Notes under the pieces: model-generated
The model's database searches: none
Told to the model about the DNA's origin: nothing
What the model saw: the letters and a program-made list of their open reading frames with translations, nothing else
From: Amycolatopsis eburnea
GTDB lineage: Bacteria > Actinomycetota > Actinomycetes > Mycobacteriales > Pseudonocardiaceae
DNA length: 64,000 bases
NCBI RefSeq assembly: GCF_003937945.1
Contig: NZ_RSEC01000036.1
Location: 1,232,893 to 1,296,892 of the forward strand
Direction: 5' to 3'
In this document: positions 25,359 through 33,841 of the stretch, one piece after another
How positions within the stretch are numbered: position 1 is the stretch's first letter
Layout: each line of letters begins with the position of its first letter
Program-made: the position numbers and the translations under genes

Positions 25359-25718
25359 ATGGAGATCGTGGTGAGCCCTGCTGAACTGCCGACCGCCGAG
25401 GTCCGCGACCTGCCCAAGGACGGCCTCGTGCTGCTCGACGTCCGCGAAGACGACGAGTGGGCCGCCGGCCACGCGCCCGGCGCCGTGCACATCCCGATGG
25501 GGGAGCTGCCCGCCCGCGTCGGCGAGCTGACCGACCTGCCCGACGACCAGCCGATCCACGTGATCTGCCGCAGCGGCGGCCGGTCCGCGCGCGCGGCCGC
25601 GTGGCTCAACCAGAGCGGCTGGGACGCGGTGAACGTCGCCGGCGGCATGGGCGCGTGGCAGCGCGAAGGCCGGCCGATGGTCGGCGAGCACCCCGGCATC
25701 GACCCCGAAGTGATCTAG
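25359..25718 (+). CDS. Single-domain rhodanese-like sulfurtransferase
   Basis: The 119-residue protein is one rhodanese domain. It has LLDVREDDEWAAGHAPGAVH and an active-site loop CRSGGRS with Cys70, typical of GlpE/PspE-like enzymes that carry persulfide sulfur. The start is ATG; a GTG four codons downstream is also possible. It is followed almost directly by the DUF4328 gene. The donor and acceptor are unknown. Confidence 0.9.
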   Translation: MEIVVSPAELPTAEVRDLPKDGLVLLDVREDDEWAAGHAPGAVHIPMGELPARVGELTDLPDDQPIHVICRSGGRSARAAAWLNQSGWDAVNVAGGMGAWQREGRPMVGEHPGIDPEVI

Positions 25719-25720
25719 CC

Positions 25721-26734
25721 TTGCAGCCGCCTCCGCCTGGGTACTGGCCGCGTCAGGTGCCGCCGCCTTCGGCGCAGCAGCTGCACGGCCGGACGCTGGC
25801 CGCCCAGCCGGAGCCGTACCCGTACCACCACCGTCCGGCGTACCGGCCGAAGCTGCGCTGGGTGGCCACCCCGCCGCCGGGCGCGTGGCCGCGCCGCCGC
25901 GTGACGCCGCCCGAGCGGTACTACGGCCCGCCGTCGTACCCGGTCCCGCCGCGCTGGGGCTTCCCGAACCTGGTCTGGCGCCGCCCGACGTCGGTGCCCG
26001 GCACGGCGTCCGACGAGATCCGCCCGATCGATCGTATGCCGGTGCTCAGCCGCAGCCTGGTCGCCGTCCTGTTCGGGTTCGCCGCGCTCGCCGTGGTCGC
26101 CGCCGGCGCGGAGATCTGGCGGTACGTGCTGCTCGTGCTGGGCCGGGACGCCGCGCTGTCCCGCTCGGTGGTGGCGTTCTCCGACGGGTTCGTGCTCACC
26201 GCGGGCCTGCTGGCCTCGATCCTCGCGCTGCTGCCCGCCGGCCTGTCGCTGTGGTGGCTGCTGGTCGCTCGCCAGGCGGCCGCCGACGTCTCGGGCGACG
26301 ACCCGCCGCGCCCGGTGTGGCAGGTGCTCGTCGGCGTCCTCGTGCCGATCGCGAACCTGCCGATGGCGCTTTCGATCGTCGGCGAGCTGGAGCACGCCGT
26401 GCTGAGCCGCCCGCGTGACGTCCGCCCGAAGCCGTCTCGCCAGGTCGTGGTGTGGTGGGGCGCCTGGCTCCTGAACTGGGTGTTGCTCGGCGGTTCGATC
26501 GTCTGGCGCTTCCGCGGCGACGTGCAGTCGATGGCCGACAGCGTCGTGCTGGTCGCGCTGACCGACCTGGCCGCGGCCGCGCTCGCCGTGCTGACCGCGC
26601 TGGTCGTCCGGCGGTTCTCGGCCCTGCTCGCGCCCTCGGACGCACGGGCCGTGCGCTCGATGCGCGTGCTCAAGGTGGCCGGCGCCCCGGAGCCCGAGCT
26701 GCGGACCGCGCGGCCGGCCGGAGCCGCCCGCTAG
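25721..26734 (+). CDS. DUF4328 family membrane protein
   Basis: The protein has about 337 residues from a TTG two bases after the rhodanese stop. A downstream GTG at 25757 is the alternative. The first 105 residues are rich in Pro, Tyr and Arg. Six or so membrane helices follow, with the DUF4328 features WWLLVARQAAADVS and PIANLPMALSIVGEL. The family's function is unknown. The 3' end overlaps the convergent TetR gene by four bases. Confidence 0.75.
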   Translation: MQPPPPGYWPRQVPPPSAQQLHGRTLAAQPEPYPYHHRPAYRPKLRWVATPPPGAWPRRRVTPPERYYGPPSYPVPPRWGFPNLVWRRPTSVPGTASDEIRPIDRMPVLSRSLVAVLFGFAALAVVAAGAEIWRYVLLVLGRDAALSRSVVAFSDGFVLTAGLLASILALLPAGLSLWWLLVARQAAADVSGDDPPRPVWQVLVGVLVPIANLPMALSIVGELEHAVLSRPRDVRPKPSRQVVVWWGAWLLNWVLLGGSIVWRFRGDVQSMADSVVLVALTDLAAAALAVLTALVVRRFSALLAPSDARAVRSMRVLKVAGAPEPELRTARPAGAAR

Positions 26735-27321
26735 TAGCCGCCGAAGGCCGGTTCCAGCTGGTCGAAGGCCTGTTCGGCGACCGGCCACAGCTCGTCGGCG
26801 ATCGCTTCGCCGTTCTCCAGCGTCCGGTCGAAGACCTCCTGGAAGAGCACCCGCAGCACGGCCGTGAGGTGCGCCGCGGCGAGCACCGGGGGCAGGCCCT
26901 GTTCGGGGTGCCGCCGGACCAGCAGGTCGGCGAGGTTCTCTTCGCGCTCGCGGTGCATCTCGTGCAGCGCGTTCGTCAGGACCGGGCTCTCCTTGACCAT
27001 CCGCACGAAACCCGGCCCGGAGAAGCCGACCAGTGCGTGCTTGGCGCCCAGCGCCTCGAAGTAGAGCTCGCGGGTGTCGTGGAAGGCGCTGTCGCGGATC
27101 AGCGACGCCGGCCACGCCGTGAAGTCCGCGCGGATGTCGAAGACCAGGTCTTCCTTGCGCGGGAAGTGGTTCGTGACGGTCATCTTGGCCACGCGCGCCT
27201 CGGTGGCGATCTCGGCGATCGTCACGTCCTCGAAGCCGTTGCGGATGAACAGCCGCGTGGCCACGTCCGAGATGGTCTTCCTGGTCTCGTGCTTCTTCTG
27301 GGCACGGAGTCCCTCGCTCAT
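26731..27321 (-). CDS. TetR family transcriptional regulator
   Basis: The 196-residue protein has an N-terminal helix-turn-helix: TRKTISDVATRLFIRNGFE, then VTIAEIATEARVAKMTVTNHF at about 33-53. The C-terminal ligand domain has a hydrophobic core without a recognised ligand. It is divergent from an MFS exporter gene. The shared 90-bp gap holds three copies of a GGTCGGACC-like site, so it very likely represses the exporter until a drug-like ligand binds. Confidence 0.92.
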   Translation of the reverse strand: MSEGLRAQKKHETRKTISDVATRLFIRNGFEDVTIAEIATEARVAKMTVTNHFPRKEDLVFDIRADFTAWPASLIRDSAFHDTRELYFEALGAKHALVGFSGPGFVRMVKESPVLTNALHEMHREREENLADLLVRRHPEQGLPPVLAAAHLTAVLRVLFQEVFDRTLENGEAIADELWPVAEQAFDQLEPAFGGY

Positions 27322-27335
27322 GCCCGTCACCCTAC

Positions 27336-27404
27336 TGGGTCGGACCCAAGATTGTGCTTGACCCAGTGAGTGGGTCGGACCTAATCTGAGGTTCGACCTA
27401 ATCT
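27336..27404. promoter_or_regulatory. Triple TetR operator and promoter of the MFS exporter
   Basis: Three related sites are seen: TGGGTCGGACCCA (27336-27348), TGGGTCGGACCTA (27371-27383) and AGGTTCGACCTAATCT (27389-27404). A promoter TTGACC (27358-27363), 18-base spacer and TAATCT (27382-27387) is covered by the second site, and the GTG start lies at 27412. Confidence 0.75.
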
Positions 27405-27411
27405 TCCGGGG

Positions 27412-28767
27412 GTGGATGTGACAACGGCGGTGGCTCGTCCCGACGCGGCGCTGTGGCGGCTCGGGGGCGTCCTGATCATGGGCGCGGTGCTGTCGATCCT
27501 GGACGCGACGATCGTGACCGTCGGGATCGACTCGATCGCCCGTGACCTGGACAGCCCGCTGACCACGGTGCAGTGGGTGGCGAGCGCGTACCTGCTGGCG
27601 GCGTCGGTGGCGATCCCGCTGTCGGGCTGGCTGACCGACCGCTTCGGCGGCCGCGCGGTGTGGCTGACCGCGGTCGCGCTCTTCACGGCGGGCACGCTGC
27701 TGTGCGGCTTCGCCTGGTCGGCTCCGGCGCTGATCGCGTTCCGGGTGCTCCACGGCCTGGGCGGCGGGCTCATGCAGCCGGTCGGCCAGGCGGTGTTCGC
27801 GCAGGCGGCGGGCCCGGCGCTGGGCCGGATGATCGGCGTGATCACCCTGCCGGCGACGGTGGCCCCGGTACTGGGCCCGATGCTCGGCGGCGCGCTGGTG
27901 GCGGACTTCGGCTGGCGCTGGATGTTCTTCGGCATCGTCCCGCTGGGCGTGGCGACGTTCCTGTTCGCCCGCCGCCTCCTCCCGGCCCCCGAGCCCGGCG
28001 GCGTCCGCGCGCCGCTCGACGTCGTCGGGATCGCGCTGCTGTCACCGGGGCTGGGCGCGCTCGTCTACGGCTTGTCCGAGGGCGTCCTGGTGGCCACGGT
28101 GGTGGGAGTGGTGCTGCTGCTGGCGTACGGCGTGCACGCGTCGCGGACGCCGTCGCCGGTGCTGGACCTGACGCTGTTCCGGAACCGCGGGTTCGCGGTG
28201 GCGAGCGCGAGCACGTTCCTGCTCGGGGCGTCGCTGTACAGCTCGATGCTGCTGCTCCCGCTGTACTACCAGCAGGTCGAGCAGGCGAGCGCGTTGCGCG
28301 CCGGCCTGCTGCTGGCACCCCAGGCCCTGGGCTCGGCGGCGGTGATGCTCGCGGGCGGCCGGCTCTTGGCTCGCTTCGGCCCCCGCCGGATGATGCTGGC
28401 CGGCATCGCGCTGTCGGTGCTGGGCACGATCACGTTCACCCAGCTCGGCTCCGAGCCGAGCGGTCTGCTCCTGACGCTGTCCCTCTTGATCCGCGGCGCC
28501 GGCCTCGGCGCGGCGACGACCCCGGGCATGACAACGCTGTACGGCTCGCTGGAGCGGTCTCGCATCCCCCGCGCGGCAAGCGCGTTCAACGTGGTCAACC
28601 GCATCGGCGGTTCCCTCGGCACGGCCTTGCTGGCCGCGATCCTGCACCACGCGCTGAGCGCGTCGCCGCCCCCGACGGCGTTCGGCACGACGTTCACCTG
28701 GGCCCTGGCGCTGTCGGCCCTGACCCTGATCCCCGCAGCCTTCTTCCCCCAGAGGAGCCCCCGATGA
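27412..28767 (+). CDS. MFS drug exporter (DHA2/EmrB-QacA type)
   Basis: The 451-residue protein starts at GTG and has 12-14 membrane helices. The DHA2 signature is clear: LDATIVTVGIDSIARDL in helix 1, WLTDRFGGR in the first loop and the motif C-like PVLGPMLGGALVADFGWRWM. Such carriers use the proton gradient to expel drugs. The amidase-like gene starts inside its stop codon (ATGA), so export and hydrolysis are coupled in one TetR-controlled unit. Confidence 0.92.
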   Translation: MDVTTAVARPDAALWRLGGVLIMGAVLSILDATIVTVGIDSIARDLDSPLTTVQWVASAYLLAASVAIPLSGWLTDRFGGRAVWLTAVALFTAGTLLCGFAWSAPALIAFRVLHGLGGGLMQPVGQAVFAQAAGPALGRMIGVITLPATVAPVLGPMLGGALVADFGWRWMFFGIVPLGVATFLFARRLLPAPEPGGVRAPLDVVGIALLSPGLGALVYGLSEGVLVATVVGVVLLLAYGVHASRTPSPVLDLTLFRNRGFAVASASTFLLGASLYSSMLLLPLYYQQVEQASALRAGLLLAPQALGSAAVMLAGGRLLARFGPRRMMLAGIALSVLGTITFTQLGSEPSGLLLTLSLLIRGAGLGAATTPGMTTLYGSLERSRIPRAASAFNVVNRIGGSLGTALLAAILHHALSASPPPTAFGTTFTWALALSALTLIPAAFFPQRSPR

Positions 28768-29387
28768 CCCTCCGCCTGCTGAGCGTCCACGCCCACCCCG
28801 ACGACGAGTCCAGCAAGGGCGCGGCCACCTTGGCCCGCTACGCCGCCGAAGGCGTCGACGTCCTGGTAGCCACGTGCACCGGCGGCGAGCGCGGCGACAT
28901 CCTGAACCCAGCCGTCGACACGGCGGAGAACCGCGCGAACCTCCCAGCGATCCGCCGCCGCGAAATGGCGGCCGCGGCGGAGATCCTCGGCGTCCGCCAC
29001 CGCTTCCTCGGCCTGACCGACTCCGGCCTCCCCGCCGCCGGCGACCCACCACCCGCAGGCTCCTTCGCGGCGCTGCCGCTGGCCGAGGCGGCGGCCCCGC
29101 TGGTCGCGTTGATCCGCGAGTTCCGCCCCCACGTCCTGATCACGTACGACGAAACGGGCGGCTACCCCCACCCGGACCACATCCGCACCCACGAGGTGAC
29201 AGTCGAAGCCTTCTCCGCGGCTGCCGACCCTGCCCGCTACCCGGGCACGGGAGCCCCGTGGCAGCCGCAGAAGCTGTACTACCAGGCCACCCTGAGCCGA
29301 GCGTGGTTCCTGGCCCTCCACGAAGCCACCCTGGCCGCCGGCCTGGAGTCCCCGATGACCGAGGTCCTGGCCGAACTCACCCCATGA
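28764..29387 (+). CDS. LmbE/PIG-L deacetylase, mycothiol S-conjugate amidase-like, short
   Basis: The protein has 207 residues and is closest in pattern to Mca. It has HAHPDDESSKGAATLARY with metal ligands His11, Asp14 and so on, TCTGGERGDILNP, and TYDETGGYPHPDH carrying the third ligand near 135. Mca is about 290 residues; this copy stops just after GLESP, where Mca continues for about 80 residues. The metal site is complete, so activity is possible, with altered specificity. Cotranscription with a drug exporter fits cleavage of mycothiol conjugates followed by export. The AGAGGAG site precedes the ATG. Confidence 0.8.
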   Translation: MTLRLLSVHAHPDDESSKGAATLARYAAEGVDVLVATCTGGERGDILNPAVDTAENRANLPAIRRREMAAAAEILGVRHRFLGLTDSGLPAAGDPPPAGSFAALPLAEAAAPLVALIREFRPHVLITYDETGGYPHPDHIRTHEVTVEAFSAAADPARYPGTGAPWQPQKLYYQATLSRAWFLALHEATLAAGLESPMTEVLAELTP

Positions 29388-29674
29388 CCACCGCCCCCGC
29401 CCCGACCTTCCCGCGTGGCCCCCCGCGCCCAGCCCCCACCGCCCCACGGCCGCAGCCACAGTCCCGCTGCCATCGGCTGGCCCGCGCTTCCGCCGCGCTC
29501 GCCCCATTCGGCTCGGCTGGTCGCAGCCCCACCGCCAAGCTGCCGCGGACTCTCCCACCGGCCACACCTGCCCCGCCGGCTCGCGTCGCCCCGCGGCGGC
29601 CGGCCACCGGCCGCGCAACTGTCGTCCGCTGCTCGCCCCGGGCCCGCGCAGCCGCCCGGCCCAGCCGCCACGCC
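29388..29674. other. C-rich 287-bp stretch without a convincing gene
   Basis: Between the short amidase and the P450 gene the plus strand is strongly C-rich. Open frames here give only low-complexity Pro/Arg or Gly-rich peptides. No RBS, hairpin or homologous domain was seen. It may be the decayed remains of the missing amidase C-terminus or of a lost gene. Confidence 0.5.
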
Positions 29675-30841
29675 TCACACCGTGACCCGCAGCTCCTTCA
29701 ACCCCCGAATCACGAACTCCGGCCGCCGCGGCGGAGCCTCCACCAACCGCAGCCCCGGCACCTTCTCCACCAAAGCACTCAACGCAGCAGCGATCTCCAC
29801 CCGAGCCAGCGGAGCCCCCACGCAATAGTGAATCCCCATCCCGAACCCCAGATGCGCATTGGGCGTCCGCCCGATGTCCAAGCGATCCGGCTCGTCGAAC
29901 ACCTCCGGATCCCGCGCCGCCGCACCCAGCAGCGCCCCGATCTTCTGACCCTCCGAAACGACATACCCGCGAATCGACACGTCCTCGGTGGCCGTCCGCT
30001 CGAACAGCTGCAGCGGCGCGTCGAACCGGATCAGCTCCTCCACGCACGAATCCAGCAAGGAAGGTGAGGCCAGCAGCCGCTCCCACTGGTCGCGGTGCGT
30101 CAGCAGCGCCGTGATCCCGTTGCCGAGCACGTTCACCGTCGCTTCGTGGCCCGCCATCAGCAGCAGCACCGCGGTGGCCACCAGCTCGTCGGGCGTCAGC
30201 TCGCTGCGCAGGAGGTCGCTGATGATGTCGTCGCCCGGTGCCGCGGCGCGGGCGGACGCCACCGACCGGACGTACGACACGAACTCGGCGGACGCCTGCT
30301 CGGCGGCGTCGCGGTCCGACTCCGGGCGGCCGAACTCGTACATCTTCACGATGGCGTTGGACAGCTCGACCATCCGCGGCCCGTCCGACCCCGGCACGCC
30401 GAGCAGCTCGGCGATCACCGCGACCGGCAGGGGCTGGGCGAGGTGCTCGAGCAGGTCGGCGCTGCCGTCGGCGGCGATCGCGGCGGCCAGGTTGTCGACC
30501 ATGTCGGCGGCCAGCGCGGCGACCATCGGGCGCAGGCGCTGGACGTGGCCGCGGCCGAAAGCGCCCGCGATCAGGCGGCGGAGGCGGGTGTGCGCCGGGG
30601 GTTCGTTCTCGAGCAGCGAATTGCGGTGCAGCAGGTTGAACGAGGCGAACCGCTCCAGCGGCTGGGCGTCCTGCCAGATCCGGCCCAGCCCGCGGTGGCG
30701 CAGCACCGCCGCCGAGGCCGCGTGCGACACCGCGATGGCCATGCCGAGGCCTTCGTGGAAATGGACGTCGCCTTGGGCGCGCAGGGCGGCGAAGGCCGGG
30801 TACGGGTCTTCGAGGAACTCGGGATCGCGGGGGTCGAACAC
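29675..30841 (-). CDS. Cytochrome P450
   Basis: The 388-residue class I bacterial P450 starts at GTG. The I-helix motif is AGHEAT (230-235), the K-helix ExxR is Glu269-Arg272, and the haem loop FGMGIHYCVGAPLAR (333-347) carries ligand Cys340. The length is usual for soluble actinobacterial P450s. No ferredoxin or reductase gene is adjacent, so it must use shared partners. It may act on a xenobiotic or secondary metabolite; the neighbours do not show which. Confidence 0.93.
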   Translation of the reverse strand: MFDPRDPEFLEDPYPAFAALRAQGDVHFHEGLGMAIAVSHAASAAVLRHRGLGRIWQDAQPLERFASFNLLHRNSLLENEPPAHTRLRRLIAGAFGRGHVQRLRPMVAALAADMVDNLAAAIAADGSADLLEHLAQPLPVAVIAELLGVPGSDGPRMVELSNAIVKMYEFGRPESDRDAAEQASAEFVSYVRSVASARAAAPGDDIISDLLRSELTPDELVATAVLLLMAGHEATVNVLGNGITALLTHRDQWERLLASPSLLDSCVEELIRFDAPLQLFERTATEDVSIRGYVVSEGQKIGALLGAAARDPEVFDEPDRLDIGRTPNAHLGFGMGIHYCVGAPLARVEIAAALSALVEKVPGLRLVEAPPRRPEFVIRGLKELRVTV

Positions 30842-30894
30842 GTCGCGAGACTAACCCTTCGATAGCGTTCCAGGCCGAGCCAGAGGAGGCAGCA

Positions 30895-31776
30895 GTGGGC
30901 AAGGGCGCGCGCAAGAAGGGTCCCAAGCAGGCGTCGGACCGCAAGCCGAAGGTGCGCGACGTCTTCGTCGGTCAGCCGTTCGAGGGGCTGGCGGCGGAGC
31001 CCGAGCTGATCGCGCTGCGCGAGTTCGTGCCGTCCGCGACGGCCAAGCTGACCCTCGCCGACGGTGGGGACGTCACGCTCGGCACGGTGCTGCCGATGGC
31101 GGCCGCCGCGTTCGTGCGGTCGGACGGGGAGCGCTACCTCGGGCTGCAGGTCCAGACCCGGTCCTCCGACATCAGCCGTGACCTCGGCCGGTCGCTGAAG
31201 TGGCTGCTCGACGCCAAGGAGGGCGACGTCCTCGGCGTGCCGGACACGACCACGCTGCCCACCGCCGACGAGCACGCCCGGCTGCAGGACCTGCTCGCGC
31301 CGGGCGCCGAACTCGACGTCACGCTGCACACCGATTTCGCGTGGTGGCTGCCCGAGGACGCCGACGCCACCGGGGACGTCGCGGTGTCGCTCGAGCGCGC
31401 GAACGCCGCGATCATGCCCACCGAGCGGCTCGGCGCCGGGGCCTACTGGGTCCTCGCCGGCGAGAAGGCGCACCTGCGCTGGGTGCGTCCGGAGCCGGAG
31501 AACCTGCTGCTCCAGGCGCTGGCGCGGCTGTCCGCGGCCGGCGAGCTCGGGCTCGGCGAGGGCACGCGGTACGCGGGCTCGTTCCGGGCGCACGGCCTGC
31601 TGGTCCCCGTCTGGGACCTCGACCCCGAGGCCCACGCCCGCGAGTGGGCCGAGGCGAAGGACGCCCTCGGCGCCCGCCTCGAGACCGCGCTCAAGTCGCT
31701 CGACGACGAGCCGCTGAACGCCACCGAGCGGCGCGCACGGGACGGCCTCATCGGCCGTCAGCTCACCCTGCGCTGA
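30895..31776 (+). CDS. DUF5926 family protein
   Basis: The 293-residue soluble protein has a basic start (MGKGARKKGPKQ) and the conserved REFVPSATAKLTL, GTVLPMAAAAFVR and LQVQTRSSDISRDL blocks of DUF5926. The family is widespread in actinobacteria and has no known role. The start is GTG with AGGAGG about 12 bases upstream. It is divergent from the P450 and ends in a clear terminator. Confidence 0.75.
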   Translation: MGKGARKKGPKQASDRKPKVRDVFVGQPFEGLAAEPELIALREFVPSATAKLTLADGGDVTLGTVLPMAAAAFVRSDGERYLGLQVQTRSSDISRDLGRSLKWLLDAKEGDVLGVPDTTTLPTADEHARLQDLLAPGAELDVTLHTDFAWWLPEDADATGDVAVSLERANAAIMPTERLGAGAYWVLAGEKAHLRWVRPEPENLLLQALARLSAAGELGLGEGTRYAGSFRAHGLLVPVWDLDPEAHAREWAEAKDALGARLETALKSLDDEPLNATERRARDGLIGRQLTLR

Positions 31777-31780
31777 CCGG

Positions 31781-31812
31781 CGCTCACGGGGTGTCCGACC
31801 ACTCCGTGAGCG
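31781..31812 (+). terminator. Terminator of the DUF5926 gene
   Basis: CGCTCACGG (31781-31789) pairs perfectly with CCGTGAGCG (31804-31812), and TT plus a later TTTT follow. It begins five bases after the stop codon. Confidence 0.75.
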
Positions 31813-31879
31813 TTCAACCAGGGGTTTTGTGGCGCACGAGACACCGCCGCCCGACCGTGCCGGTGGGACGATTCTCGGC

Positions 31880-32233
31880 GTGATACTCCACATCTGCGGG
31901 GCGGCCGACTGGGCCGAAGTGGGCGAGGGCGGGGAGTACCGGCCGCCGTCGCTGGACGACGTCGGGTTCATCCACTGCTCCGACTTCGGCACGGCGCACC
32001 TGCCGGCCAACGCGCTCTACCGGGGCCGCACCGACCTGGTGCTGCTCGAGATCGACCCGGGGAAGGTCGGCGTCCCGGTCCGCTGGGAGGACGGCGAGCC
32101 GCCGCACCCGGCCGGGGTCCGGTTCCCCCACGTCTACGGGCCGCTGCCGCACGCCGCGGTCGTCGGCGTGCACGAGTTCGGCGAGGTGGACGGCGGCGGG
32201 TTCCGGCTGCCGGCCGCGCTCGCGCACCGCTGA
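31880..32233 (+). CDS. DUF952 family protein
   Basis: The 117-residue protein reads ILHICGAADWAEV from a GTG, then GFIHCSDFGTAHLPAN, LVLLEIDPGKV and PHVYGPLPHAAV. This is the full DUF952 pattern, a small ADP-ribosyltransferase-like fold. An in-frame upstream GTG at 31829 would add 17 residues not seen in the family. No partner is evident. The function is unknown. Confidence 0.85.
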   Translation: MILHICGAADWAEVGEGGEYRPPSLDDVGFIHCSDFGTAHLPANALYRGRTDLVLLEIDPGKVGVPVRWEDGEPPHPAGVRFPHVYGPLPHAAVVGVHEFGEVDGGGFRLPAALAHR

Positions 32234-32293
32234 CGTGGGCAGCTCGAACCGCCCGGATTCGGGCGGGAACGCAGGCAACCTGAGGGGGCTGTG

Positions 32294-32944
32294 ATGCGTG
32301 TTGGGGGAGAAAGCGACTCGGCTTCTGGCTACCCGACCCCGATGGGAGGCGATACGGTGACCGCTGCGGCACCCGTCTTCACCGGGGGAGATACCTGGGT
32401 GACCAGCGCAGGCCGAGGGAGGGCCGCGACGTTGCCGGGCGAGTTCACCGACTTCGGCGACTTCGTGCAGGCCACCCTGCCGGGGCTGCTGCGGTACGGG
32501 CACGCGCTCACCGGCAACCCGCACGACGCGGCCGACCTGGTGCAGACCGTGCTGGAGAAGATCGGCTCGCGCTGGCACCACGTGCACGAGAAGACCGGTG
32601 ACCCGCTGGCCTACGTCCGCCGGTCGATGGCGAACGCGCACGTCAGCCGCTGGCGCCGGACGCGCCGCGAGAACCTGGTGGCTGACCTGCCGGACACCAC
32701 GCCGCACGTGCCCGCCGACCCGTTCGAGCACGAGCCGCTGTGGCGTGCGTTACGGACGTTGCCGCCGAGGCAACGCGCCGTGATGGTGCTGCGTTACTAC
32801 GAAGGTCTCTCGGAAGCGGAGATCGCCGGGGCCCTCGGCGTCACGCAGGGCACCGTCAAGAGCCAGGCCAGCAAGGCGATCACGTCGCTGCGGACGAAGC
32901 TCAAGGCGACCGGCACCGAAGGCGAAGGGAGTGACGCGGGTTGA
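32294..32944 (+). CDS. SigE-family ECF sigma factor
   Basis: The protein has 216 residues from ATG 32294, behind AGGGGG. Sigma region 2 begins near FGDFVQATLPGLLRYGHALT and continues with HDAADLVQTVLEKIG; region 4 has LPPRQRAVMVLRYYEGLSEA. This is the pattern of the Streptomyces SigE-type family. About 55 N-terminal residues before region 2 are not conserved, so a later start is possible. The following membrane protein starts within its stop codon (TTGA), as expected of a sigma/anti-sigma pair. Confidence 0.85.
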   Translation: MRVGGESDSASGYPTPMGGDTVTAAAPVFTGGDTWVTSAGRGRAATLPGEFTDFGDFVQATLPGLLRYGHALTGNPHDAADLVQTVLEKIGSRWHHVHEKTGDPLAYVRRSMANAHVSRWRRTRRENLVADLPDTTPHVPADPFEHEPLWRALRTLPPRQRAVMVLRYYEGLSEAEIAGALGVTQGTVKSQASKAITSLRTKLKATGTEGEGSDAG

Positions 32945-33765
32945 ACATCTCCGAGGACGAGCTGGAGCAGCGCCTGCGCGCGATGTTCGCCGATGAGCGG
33001 CTGGACCTGCCGCCGCCACCGGAAGCGGGCGCGGCGATCGTCGCGGGCGCGGGACGACGTCGTCGCCGGCGCCGGAACCTGCAGGCCGTCACCGGTGTCG
33101 CCGCGGCCGTGGTCGTCGTCTCGGCCGGGCTGACGATGGTCCGGATCCACACCGAGGACGGCACCGCGGTGATGTCCGCCGACGGCGCCGACATCAGCGT
33201 CAAACCCCCGGAAAACCTGACGGCGGGCCGGTCACCGCAGCCGTCCGCGCCCGGGCCGACCGGGACCCACAGCATCGAAGTTTCCGTGCCGCCGGGCACG
33301 CCGACGTCGAAGCCGCCACGGCCGCCGACGTCGCGCCCGCCGACGGCGCTGCCCAGCGTGTCGACCGGGCCGCTGCTGGCGGCGGACGGCTTCGGCCGGC
33401 TCAAGCTCGGCATGTCCGAAGCCGACGTCGCCGCGCAGGAAGTCACGCTCAGCGAGGCGCAGGCGGGGCCGAGCTGCACCGTCTACAAGGTGGACGGCAG
33501 CGGTGTCCCAGCCGCCGCGAGCGTCGTCATTTCGAAGGCGGTCGGGCTGGTCGTCGTGACCCCCGACGTCGTCGCGCACACGCCCGAAGGCGTCGGTGCC
33601 GGAGCCACCAAGGAGCAGGTGCTCGCCGCCTACCCCGCGGCCAAGGACGAGACCGGTGGCGTGGTCGCCCCGGCGAGCGCGACCGCCGACTACCACTTCC
33701 TGCTCGGTACGGCGGGAGTCGCGCAGACGAGCTTGATGAGCGTCAACCAGGACTGCGCCGGCTGA
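32941..33765 (+). CDS. Single-pass membrane protein, putative anti-sigma partner
   Basis: The 274-residue protein starts at TTG overlapping the sigma gene's TGA. The N-terminal part (1-38) is cytoplasmic and ends in a run of Arg. A membrane helix lies at about 48-66, followed by a Pro/Thr-rich linker and a globular extracellular domain from about 140 (FGRLKLGMSEADVAA). There is no zinc-finger motif, so if it is an anti-sigma factor it is not of the ZAS type. The role is inferred from coupling alone. Confidence 0.7.
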   Translation: MNISEDELEQRLRAMFADERLDLPPPPEAGAAIVAGAGRRRRRRRNLQAVTGVAAAVVVVSAGLTMVRIHTEDGTAVMSADGADISVKPPENLTAGRSPQPSAPGPTGTHSIEVSVPPGTPTSKPPRPPTSRPPTALPSVSTGPLLAADGFGRLKLGMSEADVAAQEVTLSEAQAGPSCTVYKVDGSGVPAAASVVISKAVGLVVVTPDVVAHTPEGVGAGATKEQVLAAYPAAKDETGGVVAPASATADYHFLLGTAGVAQTSLMSVNQDCAG

Positions 33766-33777
33766 TCAGCCGGCGCA
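33754..33777. repeat. 24-bp perfect palindrome across a stop codon
   Basis: TGCGCCGGC and GCCGGCGCA flank the self-complementary TGATCA, so all 24 bases are palindromic. It covers the TGA of the membrane-protein gene. It lies just upstream of the separate terminator at 33780-33821. Confidence 0.8.
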
Positions 33778-33779
33778 CG

Positions 33780-33821
33780 CGGAAGCCCGGGCCATCCACA
33801 GGGGGAGGGCCCGGGCTTCCG
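33780..33821. terminator. Bidirectional terminator between the anti-sigma-like gene and ferritin
   Basis: A perfect 14-bp stem (33780-33793 with 33808-33821) has a 14-base loop. It lies between convergent genes and is one of the strongest hairpins in the window. Confidence 0.85.
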
Positions 33822-33841
33822 TTCGTGGTGGGAGCGAAGTC

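Noticed and set aside
29279..29671. Gly-rich open frame on the minus strand after the P450 gene
   Set aside because: Low-complexity composition with no RBS, and it runs into the coding strand of the amidase-like gene.
32260..32300. ECF-type promoter (GGGAAC) ahead of the SigE-family gene
   Set aside because: GGGAAC is present but no -10 of the right kind lies 16-17 bases downstream.
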